From the NCBI RefSeq assembly GCF_030445035.2, contig NC_080699.1, positions 7,874,001 to 7,938,000 of the forward strand: a DNA stretch of 64,000 nt. Direction: 5' to 3'. This document shows, piece by piece, positions 10,328 through 22,199 of the stretch (position 1 is its first letter; each line of letters starts with the position of its first letter). A model generated the notes under the pieces. It did no database searches. It was given only the letters and a program-made list of their open reading frames with translations, and was not told the DNA's origin. Source of the stretch: Dasypus novemcinctus. Its lineage: Eukaryota > Chordata > Mammalia > Cingulata > Dasypodidae. The position numbers and the translations under genes were made by a program.

Positions 10328-11500
10328 GATCAATTAGGAGATTATAGTTCAAGTGAGAAATAGAGGAGGCCTGTACTGGAATGGGAGTGGGACAGAGGAA
10401 AATAAATGACAAGGCTTGAAATATATTTCACAGGTAGAGTTCAATAGAACTTGCTGGTAGACTAGCTGCAGACCATAAAAGAAAGAGGAGAAGCTAGGAT
10501 AATTCTTATATTTTTGTTCAAACAACAAATGATATGGGGGTGCTGTTTACTAAGAAAAGACTAGAAGGGATAGAAAAGTAGAGTGACATGTTCAGTTTGG
10601 GTGTTTGTTAGATATCAGTGTGAGATGTCAAGGAGACATTTAGAGATAAAAGTCTGGAGTTCCAAAGAGAGGTCAGAGTCAGATTTTTTAAAAAATGGAA
10701 TGTAAATGATATTTAAAGCTAGGATATCTAAAATTACAAAGGGAGAGAATTTAGATAAAAAGACAGGGTCTGAGAAAGAACCTTTAGTGGAGGAAAAGAA
10801 GCTAACATGAAACTGAGAAGGAACAGCAAGTGTTACAGGAAGAAAACCAGAAGCAAATGGAGTTATGGAAGACAAGAGTTGAGACTGTTTCAATAGAAAA
10901 GAGTTCATAATTGCTAAAAGGTCAAGTAAGAGGAGAATAAAGAACAAACAGTAAGATTTGGCAACATGAAGGTCCCTGGTGACTTTGACAAGAGTAGTCT
11001 TAGCAGACTGGTACAGACAGAAGCTTGACAGGAACAGATGGAGGGAAAATGTGAGGTGAGAGAGTGGCTGCAGACAAGTCTTCAAGATGTTTTGCTGTGA
11101 AGGGAGCAAAGAAATTGGATGGTAGCCAGACGGGGAAACAGAATCCCATGAAGTTTATATGGATTTGTTCTTCTTTGTATTGTTTTCAGGATGGGAGGTA
11201 GTAGTGCATGTTTGGTCACAATGAGAACAATCAACAGAAAGAGCTAATACAGGAAAGAGAGGGGGAAATACAGGAGAAGAGCCCTTGAGGAGGTTTCTAG
11301 AATGGGATCCAACGGAGGTGTTGACATTTGATGCTGGACCAGAAGGGTGTTTCAAATATAATGAAAGAGCTGATGGTCTAAACGCATGGGAGTTCTTTCT
11401 TATTGTTTCCATTTTTCTCTTTAAAATATGAGGCAAATTTACTAACAAAGGTGGAAATGGGATAGAGGATGTAAAAGTTAGTGGCTAGAGGAGAAGGTTT
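10328..11500 (-). mobile_element. L2 LINE ORF2 remnant, antisense
   Basis: On the minus strand, 11109-10615 is open for 164 codons and reads like decayed L2 reverse transcriptase: KTTLVKVTRDLHVAKS, LLLDLLAIMNSFLL (from the LLDLSAAFDT region) and LELQTFISKCLLDIS. The YADD catalytic motif is lost. Antisense landmarks such as TTTTGCTGTGAAGGGAGCAA further right are also L2-like. It is a fossil, not a gene. Confidence 0.8.
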
Positions 11501-12360
11501 GATACAGTTGTTTTGGAAACAAGGGAAATGAATAAACTAGAGAAATCTCATAGTGTTGCCCAGAAATGTTAGGAGGTATGGGAGGAAAGTCTTCCCTAGA
11601 TGATCTCCTGTTGCCTTACTGTTTGATGTCATCGGTAGGAACTGGACCTCACATCTACCCCTAAGTCAGGGCAGGAACTGCCTTTAATGAGAACATGGTT
11701 TCCCTACCCAGTCTGAAAACAAAGCTAGTATTCTGTTAGCAAGGAAGAAGACTGGGAGTTGGCTCTTGGGTAGATAACTAGTAATGTCCACCATACTTTG
11801 CCAAGTTGGTAGGCAAACAAAAGGCACATGATTGTTTTAATTTATACTTATTCTTTGATTATTAGAAATGTTTTTTCTTTCATTTTTGTGGGTCATTTAT
11901 ATTTTTTCCTTTGTAAATTGGCTGTTCATATGTTTTACCTGTTTTTTCTATTTTGTGATTGGTCTTTTTGTATTGTGTATAATGACAATAATCCTTATTT
12001 TATTTATTTCAAAATATTTTCCCAATTATCATTTGACTTTCTTTTTTGATAATGGTGTTCTACATCAGCAGATGTTTCTTGTTGTTCATTCAAATCTGTC
12101 AACCTTTTTAAAATTTTATTAAATATCGTGCTTAAAAAGAATACTACCAGGTAAATCCTGTGGTATCATTCTTTGAAGGAAACCCTGGGATTTTATTAAA
12201 TATTTTTTATATTTTTCTAGTATTTTTATCATTTCATTATTTATATGTATATCTTTAATTTATCTGGAATCTGCTATACAGTATAAGGTATAGATTTTAT
12301 TTCTTCCCATGTGGTTAACCATTTTACTCAAGATTATTTATTGATCAGTGCAGTTCTGGT
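11500..12360 (-). mobile_element. AT-rich region with an old antisense L1
   Basis: 11500-11840 has no recognised content. From about 11840 to 12360 the sequence resembles antisense L1 ORF2 (GTTTGGCTGTTCATATG-like, TTCCCATGTGGTTAACC, ATTTATTGATCA), heavily diverged. Confidence 0.5.
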
Positions 12361-13499
12361 CATCTTATTCCTTGATGAAATACTCTCAAGGGAATAACAT
12401 CCTCTTCATCTCTTCTCACGTCCAGAAATGTGTCTAGATTTCTCGTCCTGGTATTCAAAGCACTCAAGAGTCTGGCCCCTATATCCCTTTCCCACCCTGT
12501 TTCATGGACCCCGTGGTCTTTCTCCTGTTTTCAGACCTGATTCAGATAAGACCTAGGGAGTGTACAATGCTCCTGTAGAGCCACCTTGGCAGGGGAGAGA
12601 GGTCCAGACAAGGACCTCGTCATTCAGCCTCCTTCGAACAGAGGAACTACATTTACCTAATTTATGTGTTGATGCTTCTGAGTAAGAAATTTTACTGAAG
12701 AGATTCTACTGCTTAAAAATAAATAACTTATCTATAAGTCTCCCGTGCAATCCTCCCTATGTCTGCTCCTAATAGACTGAGTTCTATGGGGAAACAGAGA
12801 CAAAGACCTGTGTGCAAGAGGGCTAGGAGGGCTCTGTCCCAGACAGAGCACGGGCGGGAGATACTGACCTGGGAAGAGCCCAGTCCATCCTAGGGGCAGC
12901 TCTGGCACGCAGACGAGATGTCCCACTGTCCCGTCAGTGGACTCGGGCTGCCCCAGGGAAGGAGTGAAACTTCAGCGGGGAGGGCCCTCTGGTGCTGGGC
13001 ACTTCCTGGAGAAAAGCTCGGAGGTGAACACTGCAGACCACGACTGCAGAGGCTGGGAGCACGGAGGCCTCCTGTCCAAAGGGCGCTGCGGGAGGCACAC
13101 CGCAGCATCCTCACCACTTCCAAGGCTCGGCCAGGCTTGTCACGTTGCTGAGCCTCACATTTCTCACCACCTCCAAATCCTACCCAGCCTCTAAGTCCAG
13201 CTCAGGTAACTGCACCCTCCATTAAACACTCCCTAATATTTATCATTGTAATATTTTCCTCTAACCTTCAGGCACTTTATATTCTTTTATGGCACCTACC
13301 TCGTTCTACTTTATATCAGAGCTATTTTTCGTGTCAGTAAATTGAGTAGTTACGATGATCCAGGCAATGAACTAGGACCTGGGGACATAAAGTGAGCAAA
13401 AGAGATCTAATCCTTTTTGTGCTTTAAGCAAAGAAATAGAAGTTAGAGAGCCCACACAATAGTGAAAGAATGCAAGGCGGGAAATTGAATTCAAATAAG
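12361..13499 (+). other. Probable L2 relics around an unassigned GC-rich block
   Basis: 12395-12540 (TTCAAAGCACTCAAGAGTCTGGCCC) and 13200-13340 (TAAACACTCCCTAATATTTA, CAGGCACTTTATATTC) resemble sense L2. The block 12780-13190 is GC-rich and unassigned. Its overlapping 77-85 codon frames on both strands match nothing I know. Confidence 0.45.
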
Positions 13500-14306
13500 C
13501 CATTCGCTGTGCGTTCTTCTGTGTCTATTTGTCTTCTCTTTAGGTGGAACTGGGAACTGATCGTGGGACTTTCTGGAGTGGGAGAGAGGTGCTCAATCTC
13601 TTGCACCACCACAGTTCCCTGGTCTGCTGTGTCTTTTTTTTTTTTTTAATGATTTTATTTTTTATTTATTTCTCTCCCCTTAAACCCCCCAACCCCCCCA
13701 ATCCCCCCTGTTGTCTGCTCTCTGTGTTCATTTGCTGTGTGTTCTTTTTTTGTCCACTTCTATTGTTGTCAGCAGCACGGGAATCTGTGTTTCTTTCTGT
13801 TGCGTCATCTTGTGTGTCAGCTCTCCATGTGTGCGGTGCCATTCCTGGGCAGGCTGCACTTTCTTTCGTGCTGGGCAGCTCTCCTTACGTGGTGCAATCC
13901 TTGCGCATGGGGCTCCCCTACGCAGGGGACACCCTGCATGGCAGGGCACTTCTTGCATGCATCAGCACTGCATGTGGGCCAGCTCCACACGGGTCAGGGA
14001 GGCCCGGGGTTTGAACTGTGGACCTCCCGTGTGGTAGATGGACGCCCTACTCACTGGACCAAGTCCCTGCTGTGTCTCTTATTGTCTGTGCTCTGTGTCT
14101 CTTTTTGTTGTGTCATCTTGCTGAGCCAGCCCTCTGCTCGGGCCAGCTTGCCGCCTGGGCCAGTACTCTAGTGCAGGCCAGTACTCCACATGGGCCAGCT
14201 CTCCACACAGGCCAACCTGCCTTCACCAGGAGGCCCTGGGAATCGAACCCTGGACCTCCTGTATGGTAGACTAGAGACCAGTTGTTTGAGCCACATCCAC
14301 TTCCCA
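13500..14306 (-). mobile_element. DAS SINE split by a younger DAS SINE
   Basis: The outer, dimer-type DAS runs 13500-13634 and continues from 14078 to 14306, ending GAGCCACATCCACTTCCC. The inner full-length DAS is 13635-14066, also minus strand. The inner copy's target duplication CTGCTGTGTCT lies at 13624-13634 and 14067-14077, inside the outer SINE. Removing it restores one continuous element. Confidence 0.93.
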
Positions 14307-14449
14307 GATTGTTTTTTAGCAATCACTTTGGCTGCAGTGTACAAGTCCTTCTCTATTGTAAACTTTTAGGAAGGCTGCTTTGTAGCTAATTTACCTGCCA
14401 GCATGTAAGGCCCCTTTGCATGTAATAAGCAGTCAATAAATAAAAATGA

Positions 14450-14690
14450 TGTCCAACACCTGAGTGCTCACAGTGTGCTGGACAGTATTCTAAGTGATCT
14501 ACTACCTAACTCATTAACCCTCACAACCCATCATCTAAATTGGCTGGCTGCAAGAGAACAGCTGTGCCAGCTACTCATCTGGAGAATAGGAACCTGGACA
14601 CACCTGAGGGTCTGCAGATATTACTCTATGTGTACAATGTGCAGGAGAGAAGAAGGAATGAGTGAGGGGAAAAAACAATCAAAATGTCAC
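14450..14690 (-). mobile_element. MIR-like SINE relic, antisense
   Basis: GAGTGCTCACAGTGTGCTGG followed by an AACTCATTAACCCTCACAAC-type segment matches antisense MIR. Divergence is high. Confidence 0.5.
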
Positions 14691-14695
14691 ACATA

Positions 14696-15106
14696 GGGGA
14701 ACAGATGTGGCTCAAGCAGCTGGGCACCCACCTCCCACATGGGATTCATGAACCCACTGAGTTCCCGGTCCCTCCTAAAGAAAACAAGCAAGACAGCAAG
14801 CTGACACAAAGGGCTGGTGTGGCAAGCTCATACAACGAGATGACACAACAAGATAAAACAATGAGATCGAGGTATCACAAAAAGATGCCCCAATGACAGG
14901 ACATGAGAGACATAACAAGCAGGGAGCAGATGTGGCTCAAGTGACTGGGCACTTCCCTCCCACATGGGAGATCTTTGGTTCAGTTCCTGGTGCCTCCTAA
15001 AAGAATATGAGCAGACAGAGAGAACACAATGAAAAGACACAGAAAGTGAATGGCAAGCTCAAACAACTGGGGTGGGGAGGGGAATAAATAAGTCTTTAAA
15101 AAAAGA
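14696..15106 (+). mobile_element. Dimeric DAS SINE
   Basis: Two tRNA-like heads (GGGGAACAGATGTGGCTCAA at about 14696 and GGGAGCAGATGTGGCTCAAG at about 14924) are followed by a GGGAATAAATAAGTCTTTAA tail. The target duplication GTCACACATA is at 14686-14695 and 15107-15116, which shows that the two halves inserted as one unit. Confidence 0.9.
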
Positions 15107-15116
15107 GTCACACATA

Positions 15117-15495
15117 CTCTTACCACATTTTGTCTAGGTTCTTGACTATGCTGCAGAAATGAATTTCAAGAGCATGTCGGGTGAGTTAGGCCAGAAATTT
15201 ATTCAGGTAAGGAAGGAGGAGAAATGAGAGAAAATAACAGATCTACCTGGGGGTCCCAGGTAGAGAGGAAGGGGCTGAAAAGTGATAAAGAGGGCTGATT
15301 TACAGACTACAATTCCCCATTATAGGTTGTAAATCCCTGGGTTTACTTATGTAATGATCCAAGTGGGGGAGAAGGCAGCGAGAATCAGGCTCCAGAGGCG
15401 AGAAAGGGAGCTCAGGCCTCGAGCCTGCTTTTTGAACTGCTAATTATACTACCCCTTTGCTAATGGCAGGGGAGGAGTTCCAGCTGTTCGCCATT
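15117..15495. other. Unassigned intergenic sequence
   Basis: I see no gene, repeat family or regulatory element that I can name. Confidence 0.4.
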
Positions 15496-15505
15496 TTGAC
15501 TGATT

Positions 15506-15865
15506 TTTTTTAAAAAAAGATTTATTTATTTATTTAATTCCCCCGATTGTCTGTTCTCTGTGTCTATTTGCTGTGTCTTGTTTCTTTGTCCGCTTCTGTT
15601 GTTGTCACGGCACGGGAAGTGTGTGCTGCACCATTCCTGGGCAGGCTGCACTTTCTTTTGCGCTGGGCGGCTCTCCTTACGGGAGCACTCTTTGCTCGTG
15701 GGGTTCCCTTACGCGGGGACACCCCTGCGTGGCAGGGCACTCCCTGCACGCCTCAGCACTGCGCATGGGCCAGCTCCACACGGGTCAAGGAGGTCCAGGG
15801 TTTGAAGCGTGGATTTCCCGTGTGGTAGGCGGATGCCCTAACCACTGGGCCAAGTCCGTTTCCCA
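15506..15865 (-). mobile_element. DAS SINE, full length
   Basis: The tail is at the left and the head reads reverse of GGGAAACGGACTTGGCCCAG. The target duplication TTGACTGATT is at 15496-15505 and 15866-15875. Confidence 0.92.
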
Positions 15866-15875
15866 TTGACTGATT

Positions 15876-16700
15876 ATCTCTCCTTTCAATCTCCATGAGG
15901 GCCCAATGATACAGTCCTTGGGAAATATTACCTGGGGCTTCTCCTGGCTCCCAGAGGAAGTCTTCTTCTGAGTGGCAGAATCTTGGGGAGGGTCTTCCAG
16001 CAGCTATCTTGGGATTACTGATGTCCATGTGGACTTCTTTCCAGGTTCCAGATCCATCTATTGATTCCCCATCTTACTAGCCTGCTTTAGAACAGCTCCA
16101 CATGCCTTTGCAACCTCATTTAAACAAAATCATTTTCAAATTTTCCCAGTGAGCTACAAAGGTAAGAACTACATGGACTTGAAAACTGTGTGATCCTGTG
16201 GCCACCAGAGACAAGTGGGCAGCTTTGCAGAACCTGGCCCTGTCGTCCATCTTGACACCTACTCAAGAGTGTGTCTAAACAACATGATAAACTGGTTTAC
16301 CAGTCTGTGCTTTTTGAGGACCTGCTTATGACAAACCACAGCATCAACAGTAGTCCATCTCTCTGGGGGAAAAAAATGAAAACTCTCAGGACTTTATCAA
16401 CAGAAATCTGCAAGGAAACTCCTGTCAGGTTGCGAGATCCTTGGTAGCTCCCTGACGTTGAAGCACACAAACGAGAAAGGCCCCCTTTGGTCTGAAAGAG
16501 TGGCCATGCCTCCCTGACGAATATTACCAGGGAAAGGTCACCGACGGAGCCTCACAAGTACGGACCTGTTTCCAAATGGGAACGCAATGAGCCACGGCAT
16601 CCTAGCAGATGAGGAAAAGCAGATTAGTTTTGTGCAGTGAAGTTCGCTGTGCACTGGTGAACCTTTGGCCCAAATACCATTTGAATACAAAACAAGTATG
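15876..16700. other. Unassigned intergenic sequence
   Basis: No recognised gene or repeat. It precedes a short tRNA-like SINE head. Confidence 0.4.
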
Positions 16701-16790
16701 GGGAGCAGGGTAGCTCAGTGGTTTGAGCGCCTGCTTCCCATTTACAAGGTCCTGGGTTCAATCTCCGGTACCTCCCAAAATAAGAAGTGT
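16701..16790 (+). mobile_element. Monomeric tRNA-Ala-like SINE head
   Basis: GGGAGCAGGGTAGCTCAGTG with an A box (TAGCTCAGTGG) and a B box (GGTTCAATCTC), ending GGTACCTCCC. About 75 bases resemble a tRNA-Ala. It is the DAS progenitor type, not a functional tRNA: stems do not pair cleanly and it lies among similar SINE heads. A sibling is at 38979-39047. Confidence 0.7.
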
Positions 16791-17370
16791 ATATGATGAT
16801 CACAAAACAACCGTGAAGCAGCTCAACAGGCATCTCCTTCAAGCAGGCAGCTCGTGGATAAAGTACAGATTTATTTTAAATGTGTGAGTGGTCACCACCC
16901 TGCCCCAAGCCCAGCGCCCAGGCCCCAGGCCCCCTGCCCACATAGGCCCGTGCTGGGCGTCACGCTTGGGCTCACCTGGTGCCGTTTCATGAACGCTGGC
17001 ACAGGTGTAAACAAGAACCAGAGGCCAGCAGTAAACCATACTTTTAGAGAAACCACCAAAGCTAACGTGAGTTGCACCGGCCGTTAGGAAGGCAGAAGAA
17101 CTACTTTTCCTGACAGCCCCAAAAAGCTTTAAGTTAACGTCCAGGCCAGGCGTCCCGTGGCAGCACAAGGCGCATTCCAGTCCCTGCTTGTTTACATCTC
17201 CCCAGCCCCTCTCCCCTCCCCGCTGCCCCTCACAGGGCCTGACTCCAGAGTCTTCCAGAAACAAGAAGGCCCTGTTTAACCCTTTCCTTTCCCTGGAACG
17301 TTTTAACTGCCATGAGCGACTGTTGTGCTTAACTTGGTCAAAGGTAATAAGCAAATAATAATAGCTTTCT
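16791..17370. other. Unassigned GC-rich stretch
   Basis: A GC-rich but CpG-poor segment with a 180-codon minus-strand frame (16839-17381) of unknown type. An AATAAA in reverse lies near 16872, within the first bases of that region, so a short minus-strand transcript end is possible. I recognise no protein. Confidence 0.35.
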
Positions 17371-20260
17371 GTATTCAGCACGTTTAATGACTTGGCCCTG
17401 TGCTAAGCGCATAAATACATTCCCTCACTTAATTCTCATAACCTATTTTTGTGAGGAAACTGGGCCTTAGAGAAGGTAACGCCTTAAATCACACAATTGT
17501 CAGCGGCAGCAGCAGGAGTGAAAAGCAGGTCATGTAGTATTTGTCCTTCATGCCTGGATTGCTTCACTCAACAAAAGGTTCTCAAGATTCATCCATGTTA
17601 TCACATGTGTTTGTATTCATTCTTATAGCTGAGTAGTATTCCTTTGTAGGCATACACCACATTTTATTTATCCATTCATTTGTTGATAGGCATTTGGGTT
17701 GATTCCAACTTTCGGCAATAGTGAACAATGCTGGTATGAGCATTGGTGTGCATATATCAGTTTGTATCCTTGTTTTCAGTTCTACTGGGTATATACCCAG
17801 CAGTGGAATTGCTGGGTCATATGGCAAATCTATAGCTAGTTTTTTGAGAAACCGCCAAACTATCCTCCAGAATGGCCGGATCCTTCCCGCCAGCAGTGGA
17901 TGAGTGTTCCCATTCCTCCACATTCTCTACAGCACTTGCAGTCTTCTGATTTTTTGATAACTGCCAGTTTTATGGGAGTAAGATGGTATTTCATTTTAGT
18001 TTTGATTTGCATTTTCCCTAATAGCTAGTGATTTTGAGCATGTTTTCATGTGCTTTTTAGCCATTTGTATACCTTCTTTGGAGAAGTGTCTGTTCAAATC
18101 TTTTCCCCATTTTTAAAATGCATTGTTTGGCTTTTTATTTTCGAGATAAAGGAGTTCTTTATATATGCAGGATAAAGGATGTAGACACAGAGGAAGAGAT
18201 GGGAGAAATTGCCTTGTCACTGTACATACAGGGCAACACCTATAGCAGTGAATAAAGGCAAAACGTCAAAAACAAAGCTTTTTCATTTTTTAATTTTTTG
18301 ATACCTCAATTTATTTTTCCTTTATTTAATTTTTCTAAATTACTATGTATTCTATATCTAACCTTTAAACCCATCACTATATTCCATTTTACTATTAATG
18401 GAACCTGGCAATATATTAGGCTTAGTTTTTAAAGAAGTTTTGGACTACAGAGAGGTTCAACTATGGCAGGGAGGAACACTGGTATAGGGTGTTATTGATA
18501 GGGGGCACATGGTTGGGAGGGAATTCTCTAGGGCATGTATACAGGGTACATAAAAATGTTTGGATATTGTCATAGTGGTTTCAGTTAAAAACGACAACTG
18601 AGGGAGTGCTGAGTTCCTAGCCAGGGAGCTCTATCACATTCCCTAATGGAACAGCAACAATCCCCCAAGTGCAGTGGCAAAGACCAATAAAGATGGATGG
18701 TTCAACAATGAGCCCTTGATACTGATGGCTCTGATTATGAGCCTGTGTGCCTGAAATATGAACTAGGCCTAGAGCTGCAGGGTGCCTAAGAGTTACCTCC
18801 TGAGAACCTCCATGTTGCTTGAATGTGGCCACTCTCTAAGCCAAACTCAGCATGTAAATGTATTACCTTCCCCCCAGCATGGGACATGACTCCTGGGGAT
18901 GAGCCTCCCTGGCACCAAAGGATTACTACTACCAAGCACCAGCTGATGATGTAACTAGAAAAAGACCTTGAATAAAAGGGTCAACTCAGACCAGCTGAAT
19001 ATCTCAGCGTACATGTAATATCAGGTGTTAAAAACTGCTTTTTGACTTTGGATAAAAAGGGGGAAATGGAAAGGACAAATGAGTTTATATGGCTATGAGT
19101 CTCCAGAAAAGAGTCAGGAAGTCAACAGAGGAGTAATGCTTATGCACACCTCAGCAGGGTACCAGAGACAGCCAAAGTAGATAGAAACCCAGGTACTGGT
19201 TGTCTGAGGGCTACAGAGACCCACAGGTTCTATGGTCATAGCAGATGACTCTGGAGTTCAGTGCCATGTCAGTTGGCCCTACTTTGGTGTTTGTGTTCCT
19301 GAGTGTGATGGAGTTGGACTCAGATATGACCTTTCTACACATGCTTCTTCTGTTACTTTTACTGGACTGTGGTTGGCATTGGATTGGTGGACACTCAGGA
19401 GACCTGAATCTCTGGACTGTCCACATGACAGCCAGGCCCTGAGCCTCAACAGACTTGCAACTCCTACCCTCTGGTTTATTGGACTTACCCTGGTCAGCTA
19501 ACAGGGAGGCAAAGAAGGTCAACCACCACACCAGGGAGCCAAGAGTGCCTACAACTGCAAGCAGGAAAATTGCATCCATCATCCATCTGGAATCTAAGCC
19601 CCCTCTTGATGTAGAGGGGGACTGGACATCACCATCTCATGGTCCACAGGATTGAGGAATAGAGTATGGATTAGAATGGACTTACTGGTGTTCTGCTGTG
19701 GAACTATTATGATTAGCAATAGAAGAAATTGAAGCATTGATGTGGAGAAAGTGGCCACAGTAGCTGCTGATGGTAGGGAGAGGGAAGAAGAGAGATGATG
19801 TGGGGGCATTTTCAGGATTTGGAGTTGTCCTGGGTGGTGCTGCTGGAACAGATGCTGGACATTGTGTGTTCTGCCATGGCCCACTGGGTGGATTGGGGGA
19901 GAGTGTAGACTACAATGTAGACTACAATGTAGACCACTGTCCATGTGGTTCAGCTGTGCTCCAAAATGTATTCACCAGGTGCAGTGAATGTGCCATGATG
20001 ATGGAAGAGGTTGTTGATGTGGCAGGAGTGGGGTGAGGGGGGGTGGGAGGTATATGGGGACCTCATCTTTTTTTAATGTAACATTTAAAAGAAAATAAAG
20101 AAGAAGAAAAAAATGATAGAGGTTATGAATTAAATTAACATTTGGATTTTAAAAAAAAGAGTGAAGAGCAGGTGTGCTTTAACCTAAGTACTACACTACC
20201 TACAAATTAAGTTTATAAAATATTATCCTTAAAATAGTCTTCTCAATCCTTAAGAGCTCT
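17370..20260 (-). mobile_element. MIR relic, interrupted by an L1 at 17531-20158
   Basis: 17400-17530 (GAGGAAACTGGGCCTTAGAG, CACACAATTGTCAGCGGCAG) and 20174-20205 (GTGCTTTAACCTAAGTACTA) are two halves of one antisense MIR. They join correctly once the L1 and one target copy are removed. Confidence 0.75.
17531..20158 (+). mobile_element. 5'-inverted (twin-primed) L1, xenarthran type
   Basis: 17531-18175 is antisense L1 ORF2. On the minus strand at 17923-17582 it encodes WRFLKKLAIDLPYDPAIPLL and GIYPVELKTRIQTDICTPML, the C-terminal ORF2 region. From about 18176 to 20158 the element runs in sense and consists of L1 3' UTR ending in an A-rich tail. The whole is bounded by one target duplication, GAGTGAAAAGCAGGT (17516-17530) and GAGTGAAGAGCAGGT (20159-20173), with one mismatch. 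Inverted 5' part plus sense 3' part inside one duplication is the signature of twin priming. No intact open frame remains. Confidence 0.88.
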
Positions 20261-20270
20261 AATTGTTTTA

Positions 20271-20354
20271 TTTTTTTTACACTTTTTAAAATTAAAGTTA
20301 ATAGATCACAAAGAACATTACATTAAAAAACATAAGAGGTTCCCATATAATCCA
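20271..20354 (-). mobile_element. 84-base L1 3'-end insertion
   Basis: A very short reverse-oriented L1 3' end (TAATAGATCACAAAGAACAT...AAGAGGTTCCCATAT). The perfect 14-base target duplication CTCTAATTGTTTTA is at 20257-20270 and 20355-20368. Confidence 0.88.
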
Positions 20355-20499
20355 CTCTAATTGTTTTAAATATATTTAGGCAGCCTGTGCCTAAAGTTAA
20401 CGCTTAAAACGAAAACATAACTGGTCAATCTAGTCAGATCAGTTGTATTTTTCATATGGAAATATGTAATATATAAGTGTAAAATTGGAATCACTGATT

Positions 20500-21330
20500 T
20501 GTTTACTCTTTTATTTTTAATCCCTTCCTGTGTGCCAGCCACAAGGAATCCAATGTTGTTAGTATCGGACCATCTGCATTTTACTGGCCAGTGAAGGAGA
20601 TAAACATTAAATAAACAAGCATGCAAACAGATAAAGAATTGCCAATTGCCAAGTACAGTGTTAATGAGGGAATAACCAGGAAACTAATACTGTTAGGAGC
20701 TGGGGGTCAGGGGGAAAGAAGTAGGGACAGGGGATCCCTTTAGGGAAGTGACTTGTACTCTTGAAACTTGAAGGATGTGGGAAGTGCTTAGGCTAAGGGG
20801 AGGAGAGGGAGGGATTCCAGAGGACAGACCCTGTACCAAGGCCCTGAGCAAGAAAGAGCTCGACCCTGTCCTGAGCAGTGAGCCTTGAGCAGGGTGAGGA
20901 GGTTGGAAAGGTAGACAGTGTAGGCCATAAGGATTCTGGATTTTTCCTTAAATGCAACAGAAAGCCATTAAAGGAATCTCAACACTATGGTTTCATAATC
21001 TCATTTATCATTTTTTAAAACTCAATCCAGCTTCTATGTACAGAATGGATAGCAGAAGGGCAAGAGTGAAAGCTAGAGAACCAGTTAGGAAGTTGCACTT
21101 ACTGTAGTCCAGGCAAAAAGATGAAGATGATGGCACTTGGACTAAAGTAGATAGCAGTGGACAGATTGCATACACATTTAGGAGATTATAAGGTTTACTG
21201 ATGAATTCAACATGGGGCAGGATGGGGAGGAGTGGGACAAGCTGAGGTCAAAATAACTCCCAGGTCTCTGAATTGAGCGACTGGGTGGCTATAGAGGTTT
21301 ACAATAAGTTGAAAGAAGGGTAGATGGAGG
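20500..21330 (-). mobile_element. L2 LINE fragment, antisense
   Basis: Antisense L2 block order is visible: CTGTGTGCCAGCCAC, ACATTAAATAAACAAGCATG, CAGGCAAAAAGATG-AGATGATGG and ATAACTCCCAGGTCTCTGAA. No open frame of note. Confidence 0.75.
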
Positions 21331-21374
21331 ATGGTGGGAGGGGGAAAACTGGTGCAATGGATGCATATTGTCCA

Positions 21375-21530
21375 GATCAGCACATCTCATTTAATGTGTA
21401 CCTGAGGGACCTTGTTAAGATGAAGATTCTAATTCAGTAGGTCAATGGCGCCAGCGATTTTGCATGTCCACAAGCACCCAGATGATGTCAACCTGCCGGT
21501 CCATGGACCACATTTTGAGTGGCAATGCTC
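21375..21530 (+). mobile_element. MER5A-like hAT-Charlie fragment
   Basis: CAGCACATCTCATTTAATGT...GATTCTAATTCAGTAGGTC...CACATTTTGAGTGGCAATGC has the MER5A order (GATTCT-ATTCAGTAGGTC being the hallmark). Confidence 0.65.
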
Positions 21531-21674
21531 TACTATAGCAATCCTACACACATAGGGGTGCAAATTTTTTGACAAATAAGAATAATTTCCCTTTAATTAT
21601 CATGATATCATAACACAAAATATAGTTTAATTACCAAAAGAGAAAATCATTTAAAAATAAAAGAGGTTTTAAAA

Positions 21675-22190
21675 TATGATGAGGGAAGTGGATGTGACTC
21701 AAGTGATAGGGCTTCCACCTACCATATGGGAGGACCCAGCTTTGATCCCTGGGGCCTACTGGTGAAAAAGAAGAAGAGAAAGCATGCCAGTGCCCATGTG
21801 GCGAGCCAAGTGCCTGCGTGGTGAGCCAAGTACCCATGCTGTGAGCCGAGTGCCTGCATGGTGAGCCAGTGCCCACGCAACTGAGTCACACAGAAAAATG
21901 ATGACACAAAAAAAGAGAGATGAAGGGTAGAGTCAAGGTGAAGAGCAGCAGAAACCAGGAACTGCGGTGGCGCAGCTGACAGGTAACCTCTCTCAAAAGC
22001 AGAGGTCCCCAGGATCAAATCTCGGTGAATCCTAGAGGAGAAAAAGTGAACAAGACAAGACAAAAAGAAATAGATACAGAAGATCACACACAGCAAACGG
22101 ACACAGGGAATGGACACAGACAGCAAAAAGAGCAGGGTGGGGGAGGGGGAGGGAGAGGGGGAAAATAAATCTTAAAAAAAAAAAGAATAG
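21675..22190 (+). mobile_element. Dimeric DAS SINE
   Basis: The first head, GGGAAGTGGATGTGACTCAA, is followed by four CCATG-type GTGAGCCAAGT/GTGCC tandem blocks (about 21785-21890). The second half starts AACTGCGGTGGCGCAGCTGA and ends in an AAATAAATCTTAAAA tail. The target site duplication is unclear (TTTAAAAT-like). Confidence 0.8.
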
Positions 22191-22199
22191 ATTTAAAAT

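Noticed and set aside
10615..11109. 164-codon minus-strand frame
   Set aside because: It is decayed L2 reverse transcriptase lacking catalytic residues, not a host gene.
16701..16776. tRNA-Ala gene
   Set aside because: A and B boxes are visible, but the cloverleaf stems do not pair well and sequences of the same type are scattered as SINE heads.
17582..17923. 113-codon minus-strand frame with clear protein-like sequence
   Set aside because: It is L1 ORF2 C-terminus in the inverted part of a twin-primed L1.
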